Below, piece by piece: positions 1-9,700 of a DNA stretch of 42,495 nt; within the stretch, counting starts at the first letter, position 1; every line of letters begins with the position of its first letter. The notes beneath the pieces are model-generated. The model saw nothing but the letters and a program-made list of their open reading frames with translations, ran no database searches and was not told where the DNA came from. The stretch comes from Spirochaetia bacterium (GTDB lineage: Bacteria; Spirochaetota; Spirochaetia; JABMQR01), in contig JAIPFR010000006.1 of assembly GCA_021736525.1 (NCBI GenBank), positions 1-42,495 on the forward strand. Direction: 5' to 3'. The position numbers and the translations under genes were made by a program.

Positions 1-32
1 AAATGATAAAGCTCATTCAGTTTCTTACTCAT
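1..32 (-). CDS. 5' end of a truncated CDS running off the left edge (MSKKLNELYH...), product unknown
   Basis: Minus strand reads CAGGAGGTCCT-ATGAGTAAGAAACTGAATGAGCTTTATCAT: strong Shine-Dalgarno followed by an open frame to the window edge. Confidence 0.6.
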   Translation of the reverse strand, partial: MSKKLNELYH

Positions 33-50
33 AGGACCTCCTGAAAATAA

Positions 51-75
51 ACTGTACGTTACATACACGTACAGT
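51..75. promoter_or_regulatory. Perfect 9-bp inverted repeat with 7-nt spacer (ACTGTACGT-TACATAC-ACGTACAGT), candidate operator
   Basis: Read directly; lies just upstream of the minus-strand start at 32 and overlaps an extended -10-like TGCTATACT on the minus strand. Confidence 0.55.
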
Positions 76-230
76 ATAGCACAAAAACACCTCCTTGTAT
101 AGCATTCCTAGCCAAAAATAACTTATTTGTCGTGCACCCTAAAGCCGATCCGGATTTGAAATCACTCAGCAAATAGGGTAACATAAGTAATTACAATATA
201 TCATGAGGCACCCCCCTGGTAGTGTTATTC

Positions 231-860
231 TTACCTGATTCCGGGTAGAACAACACTGACAAGAACGATACTGCCTTCAAGAACCTTTACTGTTATAGTA
301 TCATTTATGGTTCGATTGCTGATACTTGCCCGGGTTTTTGACAGTTGAAAAGAATCAAGCTCCCAGAAAAGACCGGATGTAGTAACAACCGCTTCTTCCC
401 CACGGGGGGTAAACAGGGAAACTGCAGTACCGGGCAACACTGAAACTCTCAATACTTCGCCAGGAACAACTGCATAAACGATTTCTCGTCCAGTAATCCA
501 GACCTGCGGATACTCTGGTGATGAAAAAACAGAAAGCAAGGCAAGAGTATGGTCCAGCCGACCTTCACCTCCGCCCACCATATCAAAGATTGAAATATTG
601 CGTGAATGAAGTTCCATCAGGGCCAGTTCCGTATCGGTATAATCTTTGTCAGACGGGAAAGGAATAACTTCACTGCCTGAGACGGGTTTATGCTTAATGG
701 AATCAAAATCTCCCAGAACAATATCCGGAGCTAATCCCAGAATAACAGCATTATCATAGCCAGAATCTGCTGCAATAATACATGTATAGGGAAATTCAAG
801 CCTATACAGCTGATCTTTTTCTGGAATTGCTCCTCCGGTAATTATCAATCCTCGCAGCAT
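231..860 (-). CDS. thiN: Thiamine pyrophosphokinase (thiamine diphosphokinase)
   Basis: 209 aa; AADSGYDNAVILGLAPDIVLGDFDS, PSDKDYTDTELAL and GGGEGRLDHTLALL motifs typical of the family. Confidence 0.88.
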   Translation of the reverse strand: MLRGLIITGGAIPEKDQLYRLEFPYTCIIAADSGYDNAVILGLAPDIVLGDFDSIKHKPVSGSEVIPFPSDKDYTDTELALMELHSRNISIFDMVGGGEGRLDHTLALLSVFSSPEYPQVWITGREIVYAVVPGEVLRVSVLPGTAVSLFTPRGEEAVVTTSGLFWELDSFQLSKTRASISNRTINDTITVKVLEGSIVLVSVVLPGIR

Positions 861-952
861 TTTATTATATCCTTATTGTAAGCTCCGCAGCTTTTATGTA
901 TCATGCGAAGTAATTGTTTCTCATTATACTACAGATATATCGAGGTATTGCA

Positions 953-2293
953 ATGAAAGAGCAAAACGATCTTATTACTTTTCCCGGTTTGGCTGCCCCG
1001 AACATCCTTATTCCCAAAAAACAGTATAATCTCAAAAAATGGGCTGTTGTAGCCTGTGATCAGTACACATCTGAACCTGGATACTGGGAGAAAACAGCAG
1101 AATATGTGGGAGAAGACCCTTCTACACTAAATCTGATCTTTCCGGAAGTGTATCTGGGAAAGGATACCAATGCCAGAATAGATTCTATTAACAAGAAAAT
1201 GGCTGAATACCTTGGCAGCGGTATTTTTGATACATTCGAAGAATCGTTTTTTCTTGTTCATCGAACAACTCCTGCAAATCCTGAAGGGAGATGGGGACTC
1301 ATAGCTGCCCTCGATCTTGAACAGTATGATTATGCAAAAGGTTCAATAAGCCTCATAAGAGCAACAGAGGGAACAATTCTCGATCGTATTCCGCCCAGGA
1401 AGCAGATACGCCGTGATGCTCCCCTGGAACTGCCTCATATTCTGGTACTCATTGATGATAAGGATTTGCGGGTAATTGAACCCTTATCAGCCCGCAGGAA
1501 TGAATTGGAAATTGTGTATACCACCGAGCTTATGAATAACGGAGGATCAATTACTGCCTACAGAATACATTCAGATGAAGATTTCAAGCAGATAGCCGAT
1601 GCCCTCCATAGATTAGCCGATCCCGAAGCTTTCTTCGAAAAATATGGTTCTAACGATGTTCTTCTTTATGCAATGGGTGACGGCAATCATTCACTTGCCA
1701 CAGCCAAATCATGCTGGGAAGATATAAAAAAACAAGCTCAGTTTCCTGAATCAACCCTGGAAAAACACCCGGCCCGTTATGCGCTTGTCGAAATTGAAAA
1801 CATTTTTGATCCGGGAATTGTATTTGAACCAATTCATCGGGTTTTGTTCAACTGTGAAAAAAGCAAGCTGTTTGATATTCTATCCAATCATTGCTCCGGT
1901 TATCATGTAAAGGAAGCCGCATCAATTGAAGAAATGATGAATCTTGTTGAAAGTTCATTGGAACAGGCCTTCGGATATGCAGACAGCAATGGAATTGAGG
2001 TTATTTTTATTAAGAATCCTGAGTCGGAAATTGCTGCCGGAACCCTGCAAGCTGCGCTTGACGAATATCTCCTGCTAAACCCGATCTCAACAATAGATTA
2101 TACCCACGGAACCGAAGCGACTTTTGAACTTGTAAAGAAATCCGGAAACATTGCCCTGTTTCTGCCGGCCATTTCCAAAAGTGACTTTTTCCCTGCCATC
2201 ATACATGATGGAGCATTACCCAGAAAAACCTTTTCTATGGGAGAAACCGACGAAAAACGATATTATATTGAAGCAAGGAGAATTATTCCCTGA
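953..2293 (+). CDS. DUF1015 family protein
   Basis: ITFPGLAAPN...KKWAVVACDQYTSEPGYW and AMGDGNHSLATAKSCWE are typical of DUF1015; start placed at ATG 953 rather than 914. Confidence 0.82.
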   Translation: MKEQNDLITFPGLAAPNILIPKKQYNLKKWAVVACDQYTSEPGYWEKTAEYVGEDPSTLNLIFPEVYLGKDTNARIDSINKKMAEYLGSGIFDTFEESFFLVHRTTPANPEGRWGLIAALDLEQYDYAKGSISLIRATEGTILDRIPPRKQIRRDAPLELPHILVLIDDKDLRVIEPLSARRNELEIVYTTELMNNGGSITAYRIHSDEDFKQIADALHRLADPEAFFEKYGSNDVLLYAMGDGNHSLATAKSCWEDIKKQAQFPESTLEKHPARYALVEIENIFDPGIVFEPIHRVLFNCEKSKLFDILSNHCSGYHVKEAASIEEMMNLVESSLEQAFGYADSNGIEVIFIKNPESEIAAGTLQAALDEYLLLNPISTIDYTHGTEATFELVKKSGNIALFLPAISKSDFFPAIIHDGALPRKTFSMGETDEKRYYIEARRIIP

Positions 2294-2801
2294 AGCCGAC
2301 AGGATGGTTATCTTCTGTACGAGTGCTGTTCTTTTTTCTGAAGTGCTTAATTTTTCTTTCTGTGAGGAACATCAGCAAAGTAAGAATTATCGATGGAACA
2401 ATTGACAACTTAAGAATTTCGTTCCGACTCAGTTGCCTTACCAGTGATACCCGGCTTTCCGGTGAGTTTGCGGAATTTTTCATTTTTTGATTTTGAGATT
2501 CTGTCAGTTCCAGATAATTATTTGTATAGTCTTCAAAGATTATACGAAACTCATCCTCGCGAATATAGCCGTATTTATAGGCTTCTTCAAGAATTCTTTG
2601 ATAATCTGCTTCCAGGCGGTTACGGTCCTTCTGCAGTCGCAGGTTTTTTTCCTGCATATCAGACAGCAGTGTTTGTTGTTCGGGAATGCTCTGACGAAGC
2701 TGATTGTTAATCAGCAGCCCGCGACTGCCGAAAATTCCTGTCAAAATACTATATGTGATGTAATAGGTTATAAGCACAATAGCAAGATACTTTCTTGTCA
2801 T
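2283..2801 (-). CDS. Septum-formation-initiator-like (DivIC/FtsB-type) coiled-coil membrane protein
   Basis: N-terminal TM, then a coiled coil (LLSDMQEKNLRLQKDRNRLEADYQRILEEAYKYGYIREDE), plus a second C-terminal TM. Confidence 0.55.
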   Translation of the reverse strand: MTRKYLAIVLITYYITYSILTGIFGSRGLLINNQLRQSIPEQQTLLSDMQEKNLRLQKDRNRLEADYQRILEEAYKYGYIREDEFRIIFEDYTNNYLELTESQNQKMKNSANSPESRVSLVRQLSRNEILKLSIVPSIILTLLMFLTERKIKHFRKKNSTRTEDNHPVGFRE

Positions 2802-2878
2802 TCACAACTCACTGCAGTATAATTCATGTAGCTATTGTAAGTAATAATTCCTTGACAGTACAGATATAATTATCTGCA

Positions 2879-3283
2879 ATGGTAAAGGCCGAAGAAAACA
2901 GGGGAGATGTTGTGCCTCGCAAAAGAAGATTATTCAGAAAACCATCGCTATATGGACACTGGAAAGAGATTACCGATGAGAATATTGACTCAGGAGAATC
3001 CGGTTTGCCTAAGAGAAGGCCCCTTGATGAAATACGTAAGTTATATGCCCTGGATGAAGGTGACCGGAGTACTGATAAACGTACTGATGAACTCTCCAGC
3101 AATTCCGAGAATCTATCCCGGGTAACCCCGGAACATCCCCTGACCTTTGATAATGACAACTCTCTTGATGGACTTGAGGCTGTTATTAAAAAGATCAAAT
3201 CAAAAGCCCTTGACCAGTTGAAGCCAGATAAGGAAAATGTCAAAAATACCCCCGAGGAGAATTCATCTGATTATGATAAGTAG
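2879..3283 (+). CDS. Hypothetical charged, probably disordered protein
   Basis: 134 aa ORF, overlaps the following CDS by 11 bp on the same strand; low-complexity charged composition. Confidence 0.5.
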   Translation: MVKAEENRGDVVPRKRRLFRKPSLYGHWKEITDENIDSGESGLPKRRPLDEIRKLYALDEGDRSTDKRTDELSSNSENLSRVTPEHPLTFDNDNSLDGLEAVIKKIKSKALDQLKPDKENVKNTPEENSSDYDK

Positions 3284-4448
3284 AAATACAAAGATAGGTC
3301 TGAACGCAGCTGCTTTCATAATCCTTATGCTGGTAATAATTGCCTCCTCGATCAGGATAATCTCAATCCTTGGAGACTCAGCATTTTCGTCGGTGATGAT
3401 ATATGAGGTTCTGGTAAGTTTTCTCCCGGTCCTGCTGGCGATACTGGTAATTACAGGATTTCTTCTGATTCGTTCAGGCACCAGAGCTGCGTCCGGTGAA
3501 TCCCCCCAAGAAAATCTTGGAGTTGTTTCAGGCTCCGAGACAGTTCTTTATGATATTCCCGCTGATGAGAGCTATTTACCGACAGAGACCTACATAACCC
3601 CAAAAAGACAAACAAAGACTCTCAATTCCTCAACCTCCCCCTCTTCAGCACAAAATCCAGATGCACCTCCAGCTCAAAATGCATCGTTAAAAGATGCTCC
3701 TGAAGATTCTCAGCAAAGGACAGAGCAGAAAGCTCGCAGTTCTGAGAAAACTGCTGAACCGATCGAGGATAATTTTTTTAAGAATATGGAAGACTATGAC
3801 CGCAAAACTCCCTCTACAGCAAAACCACATAAAACACATGGTGAATCCGAAAAAACACAATCAGGATCAATAGTGCAAAATATATTTTCCGGGCGACAAA
3901 AAGCAGTTCGTGCTCTGGCAGGTGATATAAATAATGATGCTCCAGCCCATCAGGAATTACTGGAGGTTCAGGAGGACACCTTTGAAACAAGATTATCGAA
4001 AGAGCTGCTTTTTTCTCAGGAGCATGGATATGATGTATCTTTGGCTCTTATAAGATTCCGGTTCAAAGATAAGTCAAAAGCCGTTACCAGCATGCCTTCT
4101 TTTGCTAAAGTAATTCATACTTTCCTGGGAAACTCCGCTTATATCTATCAGTATAAAGAGAGTATGGTCAAAAACAGTTACGCTTGCATCATGCCGTTTG
4201 CAAATTTCAGTGAAACTCAAGCAGAACTGCTTGCATTGTATAGGTACATGAAAGATGTTCTTGACGAGCAGGAAATTTTATTCAGCGGTGGTTTCACCAG
4301 CAGATTCAACAGAGCGCTTGATGCTGACCTGTTTCTCAATGAGGCAAGCAGTTCCTTGAAAAAAGCCTTGCGCAGAAGAAGTTTCAGTCTGATCGGTTTT
4401 GAACCTGATATAGATTCTTTCGAAACCAACCTGAAAATCAGTACATAA
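3273..4448 (+). CDS. Membrane protein with two N-terminal TMs, disordered linker and degenerate GGDEF-like domain
   Basis: ATG at 3273 (MISRNTKIGLNAAAF...); C-terminal FETRLSKELLFSQEHGYDVSLALIRFRF ... YACIMP ... ADLFLNEASSSLKKALRR follows the GGDEF fold pattern without the GGDEF signature. Confidence 0.6.
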   Translation: MISRNTKIGLNAAAFIILMLVIIASSIRIISILGDSAFSSVMIYEVLVSFLPVLLAILVITGFLLIRSGTRAASGESPQENLGVVSGSETVLYDIPADESYLPTETYITPKRQTKTLNSSTSPSSAQNPDAPPAQNASLKDAPEDSQQRTEQKARSSEKTAEPIEDNFFKNMEDYDRKTPSTAKPHKTHGESEKTQSGSIVQNIFSGRQKAVRALAGDINNDAPAHQELLEVQEDTFETRLSKELLFSQEHGYDVSLALIRFRFKDKSKAVTSMPSFAKVIHTFLGNSAYIYQYKESMVKNSYACIMPFANFSETQAELLALYRYMKDVLDEQEILFSGGFTSRFNRALDADLFLNEASSSLKKALRRRSFSLIGFEPDIDSFETNLKIST

Positions 4449-4476
4449 TTATTCGTGTCTTAAAAAAACTGTTCCA

Positions 4477-5406
4477 CTAATCTTCGAATTTTATGGGGAA
4501 GGTGTCCCGGTCACGACAGAGATACGTGTTTGGAAATATTTCCCTTGCTTCCTTCAGAAGGATCTTTAAATCTCTGTCCATATAACGCGGACTATAGTGA
4601 ATAAGACCCATTTTTTTTATACCGCCTGCTTCCAGGGCTATCAAACCAGCTTGACGAGCAGTCAAGTGACGTTTTCCCCGAGCGCTTTCATTAAGAGCTT
4701 CCTCAAACATACCTTCACAAATAAAAAGGTCGGAATCCCTTACATGGGGAGCAATGGAATCTATATAAGCAGTATCGGTCACAAATGAAAACTTCCTTCC
4801 TGCTCGGGGTTCACCCAGGACTTGTTCCGACTCGACTAAGTCGCCCCCTGGTAACTCAACCCTGTTTCCCCTTTGCAGTTCAGACCAGAGCGGACCTCTA
4901 GGTACATTCAGGACAAGGGCTTTTTCCGGGTAGAAAATACCGGGACGTTTTTTTTCGGTAAACGTATACCCGTAACAAGGTTTGGTATGATATAGAGAAA
5001 AAGCACTAATACAGTACTCATCGGTTTCCAGAACAGTTCCAGGAGAATCTATAGTAACGACCCGGATATCATAATTAATATACATATCCAGAATCCGCAT
5101 ATTCTCTTGAATATATTCCTTTATGGAACCCGGGCCATAGATGGTAAGCGGCTCATCCCTGTCTACCTGACTGGAAAGCATCAGCATGCCAGGCAATCCC
5201 GTTACATGATCTGCATGCATGTGGCTGATAAATATAGAATTTATTTTTTTCCACCGCAGGTTAAGCTTTTTCAGTGATATCTGAGTTGCTTCACCACAAT
5301 CAAATAAAAAAAGATCCCCTTCCCTTCTTAGAAGAACTGACGTCAAGTTCCTTCCAGGAAGCGGCATCATTCCGCCAGTGCCAAGTATAAAAGCTTCAAA
5401 ATTCAT
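4477..5406 (-). CDS. rnz: Ribonuclease Z
   Basis: 309 aa metallo-beta-lactamase fold; FISHMHADHVTGLPGML, LGTGGMMPLPGRNLTSVLL, HLTARQAGLIA. Confidence 0.9.
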   Translation of the reverse strand: MNFEAFILGTGGMMPLPGRNLTSVLLRREGDLFLFDCGEATQISLKKLNLRWKKINSIFISHMHADHVTGLPGMLMLSSQVDRDEPLTIYGPGSIKEYIQENMRILDMYINYDIRVVTIDSPGTVLETDEYCISAFSLYHTKPCYGYTFTEKKRPGIFYPEKALVLNVPRGPLWSELQRGNRVELPGGDLVESEQVLGEPRAGRKFSFVTDTAYIDSIAPHVRDSDLFICEGMFEEALNESARGKRHLTARQAGLIALEAGGIKKMGLIHYSPRYMDRDLKILLKEAREIFPNTYLCRDRDTFPIKFED

Positions 5407-5448
5407 AAGCGAAATTTACCATAAATATGATGTTAGAAACAATCCCGT

Positions 5449-6696
5449 TCAACTGGTAATAATTCTCAGGGGTGAAATATTCTTTAACTTTCGCAGAGGT
5501 ATCGTTACAGCAAAAAAGGTTACAATAACAGTAAAAAGGATTACCAATAAAATTTGACGATAATCGATTATAATCGGTATTTGAATCAGATAAAAATCTA
5601 CTGCAGCAATACCGGTTTTTGAGACTGCGGCAAGTATCGGATTCAGATTACTGCCAATAATCAGCCCTATCACAACTCCAGAAATGGTCCCGACTAGGCT
5701 GACAGTCATCAAGGCTATCAGAAATGCCCGTCTGACATCAGAATTAAAAGCTCCAAGGGCTTTCATAATGCCTATGGATGTATAGTTTTCTTGAATCAGC
5801 ATAATACAGGATGAGGAGACATTCACCCCTGCAATCGCAATTATCAGACCCATAACAACATATAATATATTCTTTGTTTCGGCAAAATTTCTGAATAGTG
5901 ATGCATTAATTGTGTCCCAGGTTGAGATAGAAATTCCATCTCCAGCATACATTTCATTTATTGCAGAGGCTGTTTCCCAAGTATCTGAAAGTTTAAGCGA
6001 TGACAAGCGTACAGACACATAGGTATCGCCTGATGTCTCAAACAATGATTCTGCGACTGATCCATTTATGAAGACGAGAATAGTATCGAGGGTATTATAT
6101 CCTGAACTGATAATTCCGGATATTTCCATAATTACGGGTTTAAAAAAGGTTGCCGACTCACTGTAATCAACAACTGCCATGGCAATTTTATCATGTAAAT
6201 TCAATGAAAGTTTTTCGGCTATAGCTGTACTGATAACTATGCTTTTATCATTCTCCAACGCGAGACTTCCCTGTATTTCAATTATTTCTTCCTCAATTCC
6301 CGGAATCTTCAGGAACTCCGTCGGAACCCCCCTGATCATTGTTGTGTAAGAACCATTTTTTGAGTAGATAACGCCATATCCCTCATATATAATACTTGAG
6401 GAGGCTGCCCCTTCAAAACCAGAAAGTTGTTCCGCAATGAGCGGCAGAGACACATCGTCATACTCATTTGCCTTATATTTTCGAATCTGTATATTGCCAG
6501 TCTGCAGGTTGATATATTTTCGTGTTATTCCCTCTGTCATCCCGTTTGTCAGGATAATGACAAGAATAAGCGGGACTACAGAAAAAGCCATAATAAAAAA
6601 AGTCCCGGCCATATGTTTTTTTCTTTGTTTTGATGAGGAGGTAAGTGAAACGATTTTTTTTGCCCAATAGATCGAACTTTGGAGATTGTTCCGCAT
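5449..6696 (-). CDS. ABC transporter permease, LolC/LolE (FtsX) family
   Basis: 415 aa; N-terminal TM, large extracytoplasmic domain, three C-terminal TMs with NYTSIGIMKALGA motif; next to LolD-type ATPase. Confidence 0.82.
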   Translation of the reverse strand: MRNNLQSSIYWAKKIVSLTSSSKQRKKHMAGTFFIMAFSVVPLILVIILTNGMTEGITRKYINLQTGNIQIRKYKANEYDDVSLPLIAEQLSGFEGAASSSIIYEGYGVIYSKNGSYTTMIRGVPTEFLKIPGIEEEIIEIQGSLALENDKSIVISTAIAEKLSLNLHDKIAMAVVDYSESATFFKPVIMEISGIISSGYNTLDTILVFINGSVAESLFETSGDTYVSVRLSSLKLSDTWETASAINEMYAGDGISISTWDTINASLFRNFAETKNILYVVMGLIIAIAGVNVSSSCIMLIQENYTSIGIMKALGAFNSDVRRAFLIALMTVSLVGTISGVVIGLIIGSNLNPILAAVSKTGIAAVDFYLIQIPIIIDYRQILLVILFTVIVTFFAVTIPLRKLKNISPLRIITS

Positions 6697-6699
6697 ATG

Positions 6700-7395
6700 C
6701 TACTCTTTGAATGTTCCTTTTGTCAGAACAAGGGATTTATCGGCAAATCTAGCGATGTTTGCATCATGTGTAACAAGAAGCATACTTTTATTATACTTCT
6801 TCACTACCGAGAATAGTAATTCCTCAATTATTCGCGAATTCTCTTCATCCAGATTACCAGTCGGTTCATCAGCAAGAATTAATACCGGATCATTTATCAG
6901 TGCTCTGGCGATAGCAACTCTCTGACGTTCCCCCCCGGATAGCTGACCCGGATAATTTTCAGTTTTTTGCGAAAGCCCCACACTCTCAAGAAGCTGAAGG
7001 GACTTCCTTCGAGCTTCAGCTGCGTTAGCTCCTCCAATCATTGCTGTAACAATCAGGTTTTCCAATGCAGTAAAATCCTCAAGCAGAAAATGCATTTGAA
7101 ATATAAAACCAATATGCTCACGACGGTAAACAGTCAGCTTATCACCCTTCAGAACATCAACCCTTACCCCGGAAGCGGTTATTATCCCTGAATCCGGTTT
7201 ATCCAATCCCCCGACAACATGAAGAAAGGTACTTTTCCCGCAGCCGCTTTTCCCCATAATAACAGTTGTCGTTCCTTGTTCGAGAGTAAAATCGAGATTG
7301 TCAAGAACCTTGAGGGTATCTGTTCCATTCCGGTATGTCTTTGTGAGTGATTCGACAACAAGAGCTTTATCGGAACTGGGCATTGAACTATTCAT
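6700..7395 (-). CDS. lolD: ABC transporter ATP-binding protein, LolD family
   Basis: Walker A GKSGCGKST, signature LSGGERQRVAIARAL, Walker B VLILADEPTGNLD. Confidence 0.88.
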   Translation of the reverse strand: MNSSMPSSDKALVVESLTKTYRNGTDTLKVLDNLDFTLEQGTTTVIMGKSGCGKSTFLHVVGGLDKPDSGIITASGVRVDVLKGDKLTVYRREHIGFIFQMHFLLEDFTALENLIVTAMIGGANAAEARRKSLQLLESVGLSQKTENYPGQLSGGERQRVAIARALINDPVLILADEPTGNLDEENSRIIEELLFSVVKKYNKSMLLVTHDANIARFADKSLVLTKGTFKE

Positions 7396-8635
7396 AATGT
7401 AAAATCCTCACAGGTTCAAAACGCAGTATCTTTCTTACCGCCAGCCAGGAGGCTAACAGCGAGACTGCGATAACAGAAAAAGCAACTATAACCAATTCTC
7501 TGGTGACAACGGTTACTGGGAAGTTATACGAGAAAAAGGCTGACTGTATCCCGGAGACAGCGGTATAGGCTTTACCTATCATAGATAATATTACATTGAT
7601 ATTTTTTGCAATTATAAGCCCCAATATAATTCCCGCGGCCGTTCCGAGCACTGATACATACAAACCCTGCAAAGCAAAAGTAAGCACCAGGCTTTGCTTG
7701 GAAGCTCCTATAGCTGCAAGCAGTCCAATATCCTTTTTTTGAAGAAATATCAAACGTTCAAGAGAATTCTTTATATTGTAGGACACAACAATAAATATAA
7801 GGAAAAGAATAAACATCATACTGTATTTTTCAAGCATCAAGGCTGAATATAAGGATTTACTTCGGTCTTTCCACGTTTCAACCGAGACAACCCCTGGTAT
7901 TCTGCGAACGGTTTCAGCTATGGAATCTACTTTTCCTATTTCTTTCAGTTTGACACCGATTGCGGGGATTGATCTTGGTAAAATCTTCTCAAGAAGCTGT
8001 ATATTAGCATAGCAAATCATGGTGTCGATTTCAGGATAGCCTGAATAGAAAACTCCTGTAACTATTGTGTCCTTTTCAAGCGGTACTAAATTTATTGTCT
8101 TTCCTTCTCCGAGAAACAGGAGTTCCGCTGTTGCCCCAGTACCCATTCCGCTGTTTGCAGCAAGACCTCTTCCTATTACAAGCTCGTCTATTGTAGGTAT
8201 GTTGAAACTGCCTGAAATGATTAGTGCTTCGCCGTTCAATCCAGAATCTCTTAAATAGTGATCCTCGGGTACCCCCTTGATCAGACACGGCTCCGTGATG
8301 CCCTCAGGTGTTCGGATAACACCCTGAAGTTCATAAAATGGAAAAACATAAGCAGTTTGATCAAGTTCAGCTGCATCTGAAATAATTGAGGTGAGAAACG
8401 TACTGTCTTCCGGGTAAATTCGCATATGATAAGAGTCAATTTCTATAATATCACGAAGATAGCCCTGCTGCAAACCATTCATTATGCCAATAATAACAAT
8501 AACAGCAATGAATCCAACGGCTATTCCCATAACAGACAATCCGGCAAAGTGAATTTTCTTTCTATGCCCGGAAATGAAATAACGAACAGAAGTTCTGCGT
8601 ACCCATTTAAGGTCTTTGAAAATGCTATTCCGCAA
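7388..8635 (-). CDS. ABC transporter permease, LolC/LolE (FtsX) family
   Basis: 415 aa; same architecture as 5449..6696 with KDIGLLAAIGASKQS motif. Confidence 0.82.
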   Translation of the reverse strand: MRNSIFKDLKWVRRTSVRYFISGHRKKIHFAGLSVMGIAVGFIAVIVIIGIMNGLQQGYLRDIIEIDSYHMRIYPEDSTFLTSIISDAAELDQTAYVFPFYELQGVIRTPEGITEPCLIKGVPEDHYLRDSGLNGEALIISGSFNIPTIDELVIGRGLAANSGMGTGATAELLFLGEGKTINLVPLEKDTIVTGVFYSGYPEIDTMICYANIQLLEKILPRSIPAIGVKLKEIGKVDSIAETVRRIPGVVSVETWKDRSKSLYSALMLEKYSMMFILFLIFIVVSYNIKNSLERLIFLQKKDIGLLAAIGASKQSLVLTFALQGLYVSVLGTAAGIILGLIIAKNINVILSMIGKAYTAVSGIQSAFFSYNFPVTVVTRELVIVAFSVIAVSLLASWLAVRKILRFEPVRILHYE

Positions 8636-9683
8636 GCTGAGTATCCTTTACTGTTTTCCCGTCAGCTTCGTATAAAATACTCAAATATAGTTTTCCTTCT
8701 CGATATATTTCCTCTCTATTGCCACTCAGGCTGTAGATCAGTTTTCTCTGTATCGTTCCATCAAGATAATCGGTTTCAGACTGCAGAGATCCTCTGGAAT
8801 CGTAAGAATAATCTGTAACAGTCTTACCAGCTTTCCCGACAGATTCTCGCGATGCTACTCTATTCTTATCATCATAGAAATACAGGGTTGTAGTTGTTCC
8901 AGTAGGATTTTTTCTTGTTTCCTGCTCTCTCAACCCCTCAGAATTATAAGTTGTGACAATCTCTGTTCCATCTGTGTCGGTTTTAGTGACAATCAGCGTC
9001 CCTCCAACCTCTTCTTGCACCGAGACAGGAGAATCAATTTTCTCGTCGGAAATCCATTTTTCTGAAACTATCATTCCATTTGAATAACTGCGAATTAGTG
9101 AAAAATCGGCGCTTTTCCCCAGAATTGCTCTTGACTGACTGTCTGAGTCGATTATCAGAATCTCGTCAATAATACTCCCTCCTGCATCATGAATATGAAC
9201 CTGGCGCATGTGAAGGCTGCCGTCTGACCTGCGGATATAGGTTACCGTTTCATAAAGCTGGCTATCTTCAAATAACTGAATGGAAAGCAGCTCGCCTGAG
9301 AAATAGGATAGTATTTTTCTGGTTTCAGATCCCGAAGGAGCTGTTTCCTTCATTTCAATCAGAAGATTATCCCGAAAAATCTGCTCAGTACGTGTTTTAT
9401 CGGAAAACATCCTGTTCACTATTCTTCGTCCCTGAACCTGAGTTGTCGTTTCAAACCATATCTCATAAATCCCATCTTTTAGAAGAACCTCCTCATAAGC
9501 ATCAGCTGTTTGGGAAGCCCTGATTATCCATGGATAATCATCCTTTTCAGACTCTTGAATTTTTTCAAGTTTCATGCCAAGTGAATTTGATCGATAAAAA
9601 ACTGACTCTCCGACTGCTGACAAACTAAACGGAAAGAAAATAAACAGAGCCGTAACCAGATAGAAAACACAGCATTTTCTCAT
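8625..9683 (-). CDS. Exported hypothetical protein with YD/RHS-like repeats
   Basis: Signal peptide-like N-terminus; C-terminal tandem TTYNSEGLREQETRKN, YFYDDKNRVASRES, YSYDSRGSLQSETDY, IYSLSGNREEIYREG. Confidence 0.6.
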   Translation of the reverse strand: MRKCCVFYLVTALFIFFPFSLSAVGESVFYRSNSLGMKLEKIQESEKDDYPWIIRASQTADAYEEVLLKDGIYEIWFETTTQVQGRRIVNRMFSDKTRTEQIFRDNLLIEMKETAPSGSETRKILSYFSGELLSIQLFEDSQLYETVTYIRRSDGSLHMRQVHIHDAGGSIIDEILIIDSDSQSRAILGKSADFSLIRSYSNGMIVSEKWISDEKIDSPVSVQEEVGGTLIVTKTDTDGTEIVTTYNSEGLREQETRKNPTGTTTTLYFYDDKNRVASRESVGKAGKTVTDYSYDSRGSLQSETDYLDGTIQRKLIYSLSGNREEIYREGKLYLSILYEADGKTVKDTQLAE

Positions 9684-9700
9684 AATTCGTTTCTCCGAAA

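Noticed and set aside
2824-3243. 139-aa minus-strand ORF opposite the 134-aa ORF
   Set aside because: Serine/leucine-rich antisense frame without its own SD or motif; the plus-strand ORF is coupled to the next gene and is preferred.
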